Shown here in pieces: positions 31,454 through 40,330 of a stretch of 64,000 bases of DNA (positions are counted from its first letter, which is position 1; every line of letters starts with the position of its first letter). The DNA is taken from NCBI RefSeq assembly GCF_002723955.1, contig NZ_BEWN01000002.1:62001-126000 (forward strand), given 5' to 3'. The stretch comes from Gluconobacter frateurii (lineage in GTDB: Bacteria > Pseudomonadota > Alphaproteobacteria > Acetobacterales > Acetobacteraceae). Both the position numbers and the translations under genes were made by a program. Under the pieces are notes generated by a model that saw nothing but the letters and a program-made list of their open reading frames with translations, had not been told where the DNA came from and did no database searches.

Positions 31454-31807
31454 ATGACCCTTCGCCTGAAAGCCTCCCTGCTTGCAGCCGCAGTTCTGGT
31501 GGCCTCCCCCGTCGTCTCGTCCGCCGCTTTCGCACAAGCCATCAGCAGCCCGAGCAACGATCAGCCTCAAACATCCACGACCGCGACGCAGAAAGCCCAG
31601 AATTCCACCATTGATCAGCCGGCCAACCACCTGCCAACAAACCCCCGCACCATTACGGAACAGCCTGACCAGCCAGCTCCGCAGGCCCCTCACGCAATGT
31701 CAGACACCACGAAGCAGGGCAAGACAGAGTACAAGCGCCATCTGAAGCGGACGCAACAGCCTCACCTGACGGTCAAGACCAAGACCGATACCGCACAGCC
31801 GAACTGA
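31454..31807 (+). CDS. Small exported disordered protein (117 aa)
   Basis: Signal peptide (LRLKASLLAAAVLVAS...AFAQA) followed by about 90 residues of Gln, Thr, Pro and Asn with a basic C-terminus (KTEYKRHLKRTQQPHLTVKTK). Looks unfolded; no family recognised. GAGGAAAG lies upstream. Sits between the divergent CorA gene and ahcY. Confidence 0.65.
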   Translation: MTLRLKASLLAAAVLVASPVVSSAAFAQAISSPSNDQPQTSTTATQKAQNSTIDQPANHLPTNPRTITEQPDQPAPQAPHAMSDTTKQGKTEYKRHLKRTQQPHLTVKTKTDTAQPN

Positions 31808-31823
31808 CACAGACCAGATGCGA

Positions 31824-31848
31824 CGGAGCCACACTTTGCGTGGCTCCG
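31824..31848 (+). other. 9-bp hairpin in the ahcY leader
   Basis: CGGAGCCAC, 7-base loop ACTTTGC, GTGGCTCCG, 17 bases after the previous stop and about 50 before the ahcY start. A second small stem (CTGCC/GGCAG, 31866-31885) sits just before the ribosome site. No T-run follows, so it is not a standard terminator. Confidence 0.5.
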
Positions 31849-31897
31849 CCAAGCCTCTATACCTGCTGCCATCCAAGACGGGCAGTAAGGGCCAATC

Positions 31898-33193
31898 ATG
31901 ACCACGCAGGACTACAAGGTACACGACATTTCCCTCGCAGACTGGGGCCGCAAGGAAATCTCCATCGCTGAAGGCGAAATGCCCGGCCTGATGGCACTCC
32001 GCGAAGAATACAAGGACACCCAGCCGCTCAAGGGTGCCCGTATCGCTGGCTGCCTCCACATGACCATCCAGACCGCCGTGCTGATCGAGACGCTGACGGC
32101 TCTTGGCGCAACGGTCCGCTGGTCGTCCTGCAACATCTTCTCCACGCAGGATCACGCAGCAGCAGCCATCGCTGCGGCTGGTATTCCCGTCTTCGCCTGG
32201 AAGGGCCTGACGGAAGAAGAATTCAACTGGTGCATCGAGCAGACCATCACGGGTCCGGACGGCTGGACGCCGAACATGATCCTTGATGACGGCGGCGACC
32301 TCACGGTCATGATGCACGACCAGTTCCCGGAACTCCTGAAGGACGTCCGCGGCCTGTCCGAAGAAACGACGACGGGTGTCCATCGTCTCTGGCAGATGGC
32401 CAAGGCTGGCACGCTGAAGGTTCCGGCCATCAACGTGAACGACAGCGTCACGAAGTCCAAGTTCGACAACCTGTATGGCTGCCGTGAGAGCCTGGTGGAC
32501 GCCATCCGCCGTGGCACAGACGTCATGATGGCCGGTAAGGTTGCCGTGGTTGCCGGTTATGGCGACGTGGGCAAGGGTTCCGCCGCATCCCTGCGCAACG
32601 CAGGCTGCCGCGTTCTCGTGACCGAAGTCGACCCGATCTGCGCCCTGCAGGCCGCCATGGAAGGCTATGAAGTCGTCACCATGGAAAACGCAGCTCCGCG
32701 CGGCGACATTTTCGTCACCTGCACGGGCAATGTGGACATCATCACGATCGACCACATGCGCGAAATGAAAGACCGTGCGATCGTCTGCAACATCGGTCAC
32801 TTCGACAGCGAAATCCAGGTTGAAGCCCTGCGCAACTATCGCTGGAACAACATCAAGCCGCAGGTTGACGAAGTCGAGCTGGCCGAAGGCCGCCGCATCA
32901 TCCTGCTTTCCGAAGGCCGCCTCGTGAACCTTGGCAACGCCACGGGTCACCCGTCCTTCGTGATGTCCGCTTCCTTCACCAACCAGACGCTGGCCCAGAT
33001 CGAACTCTGGACCGCCAAGCCGGGCCAGTACGAGGTGAAGGTTTACACCCTGCCAAAGGCTCTGGACGAAAAGGTCGCTGCCCTGCATCTCGCAAAGGTC
33101 GGCGCCGAACTCTCCAAGATGTCCACGAAGCAGGCTGACTACATTGGCGTTCCGGTTGCCGGTCCGTTCAAGCACGAAGAATATCGTTACTGA
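31898..33193 (+). CDS. ahcY: S-adenosylhomocysteinase
   Basis: 431 residues; splits S-adenosylhomocysteine into adenosine and homocysteine, protecting methyl transfer. N-terminal [16 protein letters not shown], the substrate region [16 protein letters not shown], the NAD+ site [19 protein letters not shown] with Glu after it ([12 protein letters not shown]), and the C-terminal tail ending FKHEEYRY with the conserved Lys-Tyr pair. AAGGG lies 6 bases before ATG. The antisense open frame across it is a shadow. Confidence 0.97.
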   Translation: MTTQDYKVHDISLADWGRKEISIAEGEMPGLMALREEYKDTQPLKGARIAGCLHMTIQTAVLIETLTALGATVRWSSCNIFSTQDHAAAAIAAAGIPVFAWKGLTEEEFNWCIEQTITGPDGWTPNMILDDGGDLTVMMHDQFPELLKDVRGLSEETTTGVHRLWQMAKAGTLKVPAINVNDSVTKSKFDNLYGCRESLVDAIRRGTDVMMAGKVAVVAGYGDVGKGSAASLRNAGCRVLVTEVDPICALQAAMEGYEVVTMENAAPRGDIFVTCTGNVDIITIDHMREMKDRAIVCNIGHFDSEIQVEALRNYRWNNIKPQVDEVELAEGRRIILLSEGRLVNLGNATGHPSFVMSASFTNQTLAQIELWTAKPGQYEVKVYTLPKALDEKVAALHLAKVGAELSKMSTKQADYIGVPVAGPFKHEEYRY

Positions 33194-33264
33194 GCGGAAC
33201 AGGTGACACGGGGTAGGCGTTGTCTACCCCGACACCATTTTTCAAACCGTCAGGAGTATTTCCT

Positions 33265-33654
33265 ATGGGTCTTTTCAGCACGATCATGTCCAAGATTTTC
33301 GGGCATGCAGAAGCAGCCACGCCAACGTCCGGCACGGCTGATGCACAGGCTTCCGCTGGCGCTCCGGCTGCTGCGGCACCTGCCACCCCAGCCGCACCAG
33401 TGGACGTGGATGCCGTTCTTTCCGATCTGGCATCCAAGGCTGGCCAGCCGCTGAACTACAAGACCTCGATTGTGGATCTTCTGAAGCTGCTCGGTCTCGA
33501 CAGCTCCCTGGAAGCGCGCAAGCAGCTTGCAGGCGAACTGCATTACACGGGCAGCACGGACGACTCAGCAACGATGAACGTCTGGCTCATCAAGCAGGTC
33601 TATGCCGAGCTGGCCAAGAACGGTGGCAAGGTTCCTGAAGGCTGGGCTCACTAA
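33265..33654 (+). CDS. DUF3597 protein
   Basis: 129 residues. An N-terminal helix (GLFSTIMSKIFGHAEA), a low-complexity Ala/Pro linker (residues about 20-48), then the conserved domain VDAVLSDLASKAGQPLNYKTSIVDLLKLLGLDSSLEARKQLAGEL ending NVWLIKQVYAELAKNGGKVP. That domain is typical of DUF3597, a small stress-type alphaproteobacterial protein of unknown function. AGGAG precedes the ATG, and a strong terminator follows. Confidence 0.85.
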   Translation: MGLFSTIMSKIFGHAEAATPTSGTADAQASAGAPAAAAPATPAAPVDVDAVLSDLASKAGQPLNYKTSIVDLLKLLGLDSSLEARKQLAGELHYTGSTDDSATMNVWLIKQVYAELAKNGGKVPEGWAH

Positions 33655-33680
33655 GCCTTTCTTCAGTACAGCTACGAAAA

Positions 33681-33711
33681 AGCCCGGATGTTTTTCATCC
33701 GGGCTTTTTTT
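33681..33711 (+). terminator. Rho-independent terminator of the DUF3597 gene
   Basis: AGCCCGGATG, loop TTTTT, CATCCGGGCT then TTTTTTT; the A-run upstream means it may also serve the convergent phosphatase gene. Confidence 0.92.
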
Positions 33712-33734
33712 GTTTTCCCAAGATATTCCTGACG

Positions 33735-34916
33735 CTAGGGAGCAAGAAACGTCTGCGCAGGAGACAGCGTAATGACGGATTTCCCGATATCCGGCGCCCT
33801 CGCCTTGCGTAGCTCTTCCAAAGACTGATGAAAAACCTTGAGTCTGACCTCTCGTGTGCCGTCAGAGTGACGCCAACGCTCGAATGCCAGCACGGTATTG
33901 GGTGCCGTAGAATCCGGTTGATCCGCAAAGGACCAGCCAACACCAAACAGCGCCATCATGGCAGCCAGATTGGTGTCGTGCCCTGCCAGAACCAGTACCT
34001 TCGTTGAAGGCAGGATGCCCGGAATCGCATATACAAGCTTATCCGAAAGAAATGCGCGAATACTCTCCGCCATTATGCCATTCCGCGCTCGCGCATATTC
34101 TGGAAGACGGCGCAGAAGGTGATTTTCTGCTTCATGCGCTGGCATGACTGTCTCAAGAACATGTGGGACGTCCTTCTCGGCAATCCCGAAATCCGTTAGC
34201 GACATTCCCTCAGCATATGTCAGCAACAGACTTTCTGCCGCCATTCCGCCCGTTACAAATCCGCCCTTGAGACGAGGCATTCCCTTTTTCCACTCAAGGG
34301 TCGTAGAAGTGGTCAAGCATTGAGACGACACAGGTTTCTCTATGCACCCCTTCGGAGCCAGAAGTCCCTGAAGAGCCTTCAAGGCTGCATCAGAATCAGG
34401 CTCAGGCAACGTGGTCTTGGCTGTTTCAAATTCACGTTCAAGCGCAGCAGAATCAACTGACCCCGCCTGACTTCCAAGTGCATTAAAAACCAGATCAATG
34501 GCTGTAGATGCCCAACCCGCCTGCAAAGAACATCCGGGCGCAATTTCCTTTGCCCAGACTTCGCCTGTCTGTCTCGTTCTGTGATCGGCCGTATCCGCCC
34601 AGACAACAGTTTCCTGTTTCACCGTCTGACAGGACTGCGAAGACTGGAACAGGGCCGTCTGGCTGTAGTTCTCCCGAACTGCCTGCACCATTGCTCCCAA
34701 AGCTTCAGCACCATGATCCGTCATCTCTCCTGGGGCGACAGACCACACCGGCCACGCATGCCCGGTACGGCGCTGCATTTCCTGCGGTGAGACGGTAGGA
34801 CTGCGGATGCCATGCCGCCCTAGAAAAACGACCTTTTCCAGAACATCTCCCTGCGTCTGAGAGGCACATCCTCCCAGAGCGAAGAGAACAACGAGCGAGC
34901 AAATCCGGCGGATCAT
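33735..34916 (-). CDS. Histidine acid phosphatase (phytase/glucose-1-phosphatase-like)
   Basis: 393 residues. Lipobox LGGC at about residue 17, then the catalytic VVFLGRHGIRSPT (RHGxRxP) and the second active-site motif LAGHDTNLAAMMALFG. This is the AppA-type phytase and glucose-1-phosphatase superfamily. Being an outer-membrane or periplasmic lipoprotein it would act on organic phosphates outside the cytoplasm. Its start overlaps the TonB receptor stop by ATGA, so the two form a coupled pair. Confidence 0.88.
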   Translation of the reverse strand: MIRRICSLVVLFALGGCASQTQGDVLEKVVFLGRHGIRSPTVSPQEMQRRTGHAWPVWSVAPGEMTDHGAEALGAMVQAVRENYSQTALFQSSQSCQTVKQETVVWADTADHRTRQTGEVWAKEIAPGCSLQAGWASTAIDLVFNALGSQAGSVDSAALEREFETAKTTLPEPDSDAALKALQGLLAPKGCIEKPVSSQCLTTSTTLEWKKGMPRLKGGFVTGGMAAESLLLTYAEGMSLTDFGIAEKDVPHVLETVMPAHEAENHLLRRLPEYARARNGIMAESIRAFLSDKLVYAIPGILPSTKVLVLAGHDTNLAAMMALFGVGWSFADQPDSTAPNTVLAFERWRHSDGTREVRLKVFHQSLEELRKARAPDIGKSVITLSPAQTFLAP

Positions 34917-37159
34917 GGCATCGTTGCGGTCATGTTGAAGAAGACGCTCCGGCCTGCGATGCGCCAGAACAGCGGCGCATCTCCGTAAGACTGGGTGCCA
35001 GCATAATCACTGATCGAGCGATTATTAAAGAGATTTGCAATCTTGATGCTCGGCGTCACGTCTCTGAAAAATGAACCGATATGATGAATGCGCCAGCCCA
35101 TGGCAAGATCAGCAGTGACCGTGCTGCCAATTTTATACTGATTTTTGAAAACCGTATCGCCCGCATCATCCGTCGTGCTGTCCAGCCCCCAATGATTGCC
35201 CGTATATTTACCCATGAGGGAAAAATATGGTCCGTGATCGCTTTCATAGAGCAGACCGAAGGAGGCTAGTGCATTGGGCGTCTGCGCTACGCGCACGTGG
35301 CTGTGCTTGTATTTCGCGTCATTCACACTGTAATTTCCATACAGGGAAAAACCGTAGCCGATGACATACTGGCCTTCGAGCTCAATCCCTCGATAAACTG
35401 CGCCACCACTGTTCACATATGTCGATGTCGTACCGATATTGGGAACCTGGATCTGCGCGGCGGCAATATAGTTTGAGAAATTAATGTAATATCCGTCCAG
35501 AGACAGCATCCAGTTGCGTCCATGATACACCGACCCGACCTGATAATTCATGGTCGTTTCAGGCTTCACGTTGCCAACAGAACTCACCTGAAAAACAGAC
35601 AGTGGCGGAGCAAGGAAGCCACGAGCAACCTGCGCATACGCACTCCAGTTTTTCATAATACGTTGGTTTATCGCAATGGATGGCTGCCATGAGCCATAGT
35701 TTTGCGTATCTTTCAGTGGAAGCTTTGTCCCCTTGTTAATTCCTGCATCATAGTCTCTTTTGAAAATGGAATATTTTACACCCGGCTTAATTGTTGCGCC
35801 TGCCCACGGGTGAATATCCAGCTCTAAATAAGGCTGAATTGTCGTGTTCAGATCCGAGATATCATAACTGAATGCAGAACCAGTTTTCCCAGGAACGGGA
35901 GCAGAATTCTGACTTAGATCGATAGCATAGGTATAACGACGGTCTTTCTGAACATCTGCCCAGACACCCAGCAACACGTCACCATACGTTGTATGGCCCT
36001 TTAACCGCAGGGTGTCGCCATATGTCCTGTAACGAGCGTCAGCATATTTTCCGGGAATGTCATTCGCATAAGTCGCAACCTTTTTCCCAGCGGCATTGTA
36101 AAATGTTACGCCGTTCGCCGCAGCACTTCTCTGGCTTGCATCTGTGCTTTCTGAATAATCGTGCTCAAAGCCACTCGTATAAATCTGATTTTCAAGCGTC
36201 AGCCAGGATAATAGCTTTGTTTTAAGCGAGATATAATCAAAGTCAGACGTGTAAACGCTTGGCTGATATCCATAATAACATTGCTTGGATGGATCGTTGC
36301 AAAGCCCGTAATTTTTTCCGTATGTTTTATAGTCTGCCAGCGTCGCACCCTGGGTCGTGTACTGCCATTCCTTGTTATATGTCGTCTCAATGGTCAGTGT
36401 TGTTTCCGGGGCAAGATCAACAACATCCTTGAACATCAGGTTGCTGCGGCGCTCTGAAGAGTTGGTCAGATAACCATTGGTTTCTTCATGCTGCATATCA
36501 ATAAAGGCACGACCCATTCTGGTTTTGCCTGTATCAAATTCAATACCGCCAGCACGCGTATTAAAACTACCATAAGTGCCGTAGAGCGTTGTTCCCATTC
36601 GGGCAGCAGGATTTTTAGACGTAAATCCCATAGTGCCGCCAAATGTCGCATTTCCCATCGTTGACGCTGTGCCCGGACCACGGTCAATCTGCGCTTCACC
36701 AAGGAAGTGGGAAATAAATAGCGCAGACGTCGTGTGCCCCAGATCTGTGGCATCTCCAAAAGGGATGCCGTCAAACGTCATATTATACTGACCATCCTGG
36801 AAACCACGGAGACTCATGGCCTCAGCTTTGCCCATCCCTGGGCCGTTGGGATTCTGGGAATACACGCTGGGCTGGAACTGAATAATATCGTCGACGCTTG
36901 CAAGCGGAATAATATTATTCGTCAAAAACCCTGACTGAATTTTTGATGTCGGTTGCGCAATGTCTAACGGAACCGTTGCGGGAGCGATACGTGATGCGTG
37001 ACCGAGAACAGTCAGTTTTTCAACTTTCGGTGTTTCTTTGACAGTCTTCTTTTTATCGTCCGGATGAGCAACATCCGCAGCGTATGTCACTGACCCAAAA
37101 AGAATCGCTCCTGTTACAAGCCCTGTAGACAGTGCGAGACTTTTTCGAACGTTTTTCAT
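34913..37159 (-). CDS. TonB-dependent outer-membrane receptor
   Basis: 748 residues. Signal peptide ALSTGLVTGAILFGSVTYA; plug domain from roughly residue 60 with SLRGFQDGQYNMTFDGIPFGD; then a long barrel rich in Tyr, Asn and Gly with NSERRSNLMFKDVVDLAPE- and FSLYGNYSVNDAKYK-type strands. The gene looks richer in A and T than its neighbours, a possible sign of later acquisition. Coupled to the acid phosphatase, which points to phosphate-ester uptake rather than siderophore uptake; that is inference. Confidence 0.9.
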   Translation of the reverse strand: MKNVRKSLALSTGLVTGAILFGSVTYAADVAHPDDKKKTVKETPKVEKLTVLGHASRIAPATVPLDIAQPTSKIQSGFLTNNIIPLASVDDIIQFQPSVYSQNPNGPGMGKAEAMSLRGFQDGQYNMTFDGIPFGDATDLGHTTSALFISHFLGEAQIDRGPGTASTMGNATFGGTMGFTSKNPAARMGTTLYGTYGSFNTRAGGIEFDTGKTRMGRAFIDMQHEETNGYLTNSSERRSNLMFKDVVDLAPETTLTIETTYNKEWQYTTQGATLADYKTYGKNYGLCNDPSKQCYYGYQPSVYTSDFDYISLKTKLLSWLTLENQIYTSGFEHDYSESTDASQRSAAANGVTFYNAAGKKVATYANDIPGKYADARYRTYGDTLRLKGHTTYGDVLLGVWADVQKDRRYTYAIDLSQNSAPVPGKTGSAFSYDISDLNTTIQPYLELDIHPWAGATIKPGVKYSIFKRDYDAGINKGTKLPLKDTQNYGSWQPSIAINQRIMKNWSAYAQVARGFLAPPLSVFQVSSVGNVKPETTMNYQVGSVYHGRNWMLSLDGYYINFSNYIAAAQIQVPNIGTTSTYVNSGGAVYRGIELEGQYVIGYGFSLYGNYSVNDAKYKHSHVRVAQTPNALASFGLLYESDHGPYFSLMGKYTGNHWGLDSTTDDAGDTVFKNQYKIGSTVTADLAMGWRIHHIGSFFRDVTPSIKIANLFNNRSISDYAGTQSYGDAPLFWRIAGRSVFFNMTATMP

Positions 37160-37306
37160 GGAAATCGCGTGCTCCCGTGGAAGAGAAGACGCTCATTACT
37201 CATGCTTTCCGGTACTGAAAACCTGTATTACCGCTTCGTCATGGAAGCTTCATACAGGTTACTCAAAAATGTCATACTTATTGTGTAATATTTCTTGGTC
37301 CCAACA

Positions 37307-38305
37307 TCAGGGGAGCGGTCTTTTATCCGCAATCGGGTCGATTTTCGGCTCGGTTAAAGGGCCGGAATCGACAACAATGACAAGGTCTCCAGCGAGAGGA
37401 GTCTGTTCCCGATCTTTTGGCAACAGAGCTGAAAACCTTGGATCATAACTTGCAGCCTGCTCGTAAAGAGCATCGATCAACCCATAATGATCCATGAAAT
37501 GGTTCATTGTCGCTGGAATGCGAATGCACCCTTCGGAAGCAGGATGTCCGAGGCGCCATTCAAGAAACTGCGGGTCTGTTGCATGAATTTCCAGTCTGAT
37601 CTGCCCGGTTTCATGCTTGGGCAGCCAACCTTTCATGGCCGTTTGCCACCCCATATCCCAGACGCGGGAGCCTTTGGCACCGATACCGCGAATTCCATAT
37701 TTATTTTTGGTACCTTCTGCACGGTAGCCTAGGCGATCGGCTGTATTCTGAAAAACTCCGACAGGGGTAATATAATAGTATTTACGGCCGGTGGTTCCGG
37801 TGGAGACAGGTGTTCCTCCGATGGAAACCCATGGTTCGTCTGGAAGCGCCAGAACAAAGTCCAGATGCTGTACTTTTTCATTACGGTCCACAACCATGAT
37901 GAGTTGCGGACGCGAAATTGGCAAACCTGTCTTTGACAGCTCGTCCTTGGCCAGGGAAACAAATGCCTCACGGCGCTCTGGTTTGTATGTTGAAAAACCC
38001 TTTACGGTTTTCACCATCATTTTTTCCAGGCGCGCTGCTTCCTTATGAGCTTCTGCATTGGTGACAACGGGAAGCGGTGGAATATTTACCGGCGGGATTT
38101 CCGGCACCGTATCAGTCGGTGGATTAATGGCCGCCGGAGGAACAGACGCATCATCAATGACGCCCGTTGCTGCCACTGCCTGCGGGCTTCCCTTGGAAGC
38201 CGTATCCGTCTGCGCGCAGGCTGTGAGAGGAAGAACGCCTCCTCCCAGAGCCGTCACCATCATCAAAAGCCGGAAAGAAGAAGACAGTCTGAAAGCAGGC
38301 GACAT
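37307..38305 (-). CDS. L,D-transpeptidase (YkuD) lipoprotein
   Basis: About 332 residues from ATG 38305. Lipobox LTAC at about residue 27, a Pro-rich linker to residue about 75, a helical region and the YkuD catalytic domain: QLIMVVDRNEKVQHLDFVLALPDEPWVSIG, then GIRGIG and HPASEGCIRIP with the nucleophile Cys and preceding His. Cross-links peptidoglycan or attaches lipoproteins to it. The open frame continues to a TTG at 38419 that overlaps the E2 stop; the lipoprotein start is preferred. Confidence 0.8.
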   Translation of the reverse strand: MSPAFRLSSSFRLLMMVTALGGGVLPLTACAQTDTASKGSPQAVAATGVIDDASVPPAAINPPTDTVPEIPPVNIPPLPVVTNAEAHKEAARLEKMMVKTVKGFSTYKPERREAFVSLAKDELSKTGLPISRPQLIMVVDRNEKVQHLDFVLALPDEPWVSIGGTPVSTGTTGRKYYYITPVGVFQNTADRLGYRAEGTKNKYGIRGIGAKGSRVWDMGWQTAMKGWLPKHETGQIRLEIHATDPQFLEWRLGHPASEGCIRIPATMNHFMDHYGLIDALYEQAASYDPRFSALLPKDREQTPLAGDLVIVVDSGPLTEPKIDPIADKRPLP

Positions 38306-38415
38306 AACTGAAGTGACCCTCGGTTCAACGTGAAGAAATGAACGCGGGGGAACGACAGATCGTCCAGCGTTCAGCGGAAGACGCGACGCCTTAACGTTAC
38401 GTCTTCCGAAAAAGA

Positions 38416-39513
38416 TCAAAGATCGAGAAGAAGTCGTCGCGGATCTTCAACCAACTGTTTTACGCGAACAAGGAAGCTTACAGCTTCCCGCCCATCTACA
38501 ATGCGATGATCATAAGACAATGCCACATACATCATGGGGCGAACAACAATCTGCCCATCACGCACAACCGGACGATCCTGGATGGCGTGCATACCCAAAA
38601 TGCCCGACTGCGGAGTGTTCAGGATCGGCGTTGAAAGAAGTGATCCGAAAATACCGCCATTCGTGATCGAGAAGCTGCCGTGTGACAGTTCGTCCAGTTT
38701 GAGAGACCCCACACGAGCACGCTTGCCGTAATCCGCAATGCGGCGCTCCAGTTCGGCAAAGCTCATCTGATCGGCATCGTGAAGGACAGGAACAACCAGT
38801 CCCCGTTCGGTACCGACAGCGATCCCGAGGTTAACGAAATCCCGATAAACGATTTCATCCCCTTCGATCTGGGCATTCAGGGCAGGATAATCGCGAAGCG
38901 CCCCGACAACGGCTCTGGCAAAAAAGGACATGAAACCCAACCGGGCACCATCATGCTTTTTTTCAAACTCATCCCGATATTCAGCGCGCAGAGCCTTGGC
39001 AGCCGACATATCGATTTCATTGAACGTCGTCAGGATTGCGGCAGTGTTCTGTGCCGCTTTCAGATTCCGTGCAATCGTCTGTCGCAGTCGCGACATTGGA
39101 ACCCGACGCTCTCTCGGATCATCAATCCCCGATGCCGCGGAAACCTGAGGCTCAGCAAATGTCGGCTTGGGAGCAGGTTTTGGTTCGGGTGGTGACTCAA
39201 CAACAGGGGCGACAGGTTCAGGACGCACCGCCTCTACCGGCGGAGCAACAGGTGCTACAGCCGCAACCGGAGCTTCAGCCGTTTCGTCGATCTCACCCAG
39301 AAGACCACCAATCTCCACTTCTGTTCCCAGTGGGATGCAGTTCTCCAGACGCCCGGCGGAAGGTGCCGTAACTTCAACGCTGACCTTGTCCGTCTCAAGT
39401 TCGACGATCGTCTCGTCATGCTGAACGTAATCACCCGCCTGCTTCAGCCAGCGCGCGACAGTCGCGGTCGTCAGGCTTTCTCCCAGCGCCGGCACCCGGA
39501 TCTCGACCGCCAT
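38416..39513 (-). CDS. sucB: Dihydrolipoyl succinyltransferase (2-oxoglutarate dehydrogenase E2), no E3-binding domain seen
   Basis: 365 residues, against about 400 for E. coli SucB. Lipoyl domain at residues 1-77 (lipoyl Lys in [12 protein letters not shown]). A Pro/Ala/Val-rich linker to about residue 125 is followed at once by the catalytic domain [18 protein letters not shown]... with the active site [15 protein letters not shown]. The peripheral subunit-binding domain (SPxxRxLxxEHxLD...) expected in between is missing. sucA and lpd are not beside it. Catalytic domain is close to the E. coli pattern ([33 protein letters not shown]). Confidence 0.9.
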   Translation of the reverse strand: MAVEIRVPALGESLTTATVARWLKQAGDYVQHDETIVELETDKVSVEVTAPSAGRLENCIPLGTEVEIGGLLGEIDETAEAPVAAVAPVAPPVEAVRPEPVAPVVESPPEPKPAPKPTFAEPQVSAASGIDDPRERRVPMSRLRQTIARNLKAAQNTAAILTTFNEIDMSAAKALRAEYRDEFEKKHDGARLGFMSFFARAVVGALRDYPALNAQIEGDEIVYRDFVNLGIAVGTERGLVVPVLHDADQMSFAELERRIADYGKRARVGSLKLDELSHGSFSITNGGIFGSLLSTPILNTPQSGILGMHAIQDRPVVRDGQIVVRPMMYVALSYDHRIVDGREAVSFLVRVKQLVEDPRRLLLDL

Positions 39514-39686
39514 CGTCTCTCCTCACTTGCACAAACATCCCGATCAGGGGATGGATCTCTTCTAACTCTCATTCCGCCGGATGCCCGACAGGGTAACTGA
39601 AGCAGGATAGTGCATCTTGATCCTGAACGGGAGACAGGAACTATCCCTATGCCGGGACTTTGAAAAATGAAGCAAAGGACGCCGAC

Positions 39687-40316
39687 ATGACCTACCCGTC
39701 TGATACCCCCCCGTTTTTAGCCTCAGATCACCTTTCCCGCCGCACACATGATATCCTGACCGCACGCCTCGAAGAGGACGCCTCAGCCGTTCCACGGACC
39801 CTTTCCACAACGGCTTTCACGGTTCTGGAACGCCTCGTGTCCGTTCTTCTGCCTCAGGAGGACATTCTGGGCCAACAGACTCTCAATCTTGCTTTACGGG
39901 TCGATATGGCACTGAGCGGCCCGCGTGACGGCTGGCGTTTCGCAGAGCTTCCTCCCGACATTCAGGCTTGGGAACAGGCCCTGCTCACCCTGAGTGATCT
40001 GTCGATTTCACAATTTGATCGTCCTTTTTCTCAACTTGAGGACAATGCCGTCGAAATTTTTCTGGACGGCATGGGAGAGGGAAAGGTGGGTCTGGATGCA
40101 CCGCGCCGTCTGACACCGCCGCAGATGCAGAAATGGGCCCTCGATCTGCGGGCAGACGTTATTGAGTGTTTTCTAGCTGATCCCCGCGTTCAGGACAGAC
40201 TTGGAATGTCTGCCAACCTGAACGGGGGAGATGAAAGATTTCAGGGCTTTGAAACCGTTCAGGCTAATGAGCGTGAAGACTTCGAGCCCGTCACAAAAAT
40301 CTCCTCCGCAGCATAA
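39687..40316 (+). CDS. GMC dehydrogenase small subunit (gluconate 2-dehydrogenase subunit 3 family)
   Basis: 209 residues. The central part, LSTTAFTVLERLVSVLLPQEDILG...LALRVDMALSG, matches the small gamma-type subunit of GMC sugar dehydrogenases (gluconate, sorbitol and FAD-glucose dehydrogenases), which usually helps fold and export the catalytic subunit through a twin-arginine signal. No such signal is seen here; the N-terminus is polar. AAAGGAC precedes ATG 39687; ATG 39660 is an alternative. It starts 14 bases before the catalytic subunit. Confidence 0.75.
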   Translation: MTYPSDTPPFLASDHLSRRTHDILTARLEEDASAVPRTLSTTAFTVLERLVSVLLPQEDILGQQTLNLALRVDMALSGPRDGWRFAELPPDIQAWEQALLTLSDLSISQFDRPFSQLEDNAVEIFLDGMGEGKVGLDAPRRLTPPQMQKWALDLRADVIECFLADPRVQDRLGMSANLNGGDERFQGFETVQANEREDFEPVTKISSAA

Positions 40317-40330
40317 GGCGAACCTGAAGA

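Noticed and set aside
31700-33175. 491-codon open frame opposite ahcY
   Set aside because: Same codon-bias effect; no domain and no ribosome site.
37160-37306. Pho box in front of the TonB receptor
   Set aside because: CTGTATG...CATGAC-like fragments are too far from the CTGTCAT repeats to claim.
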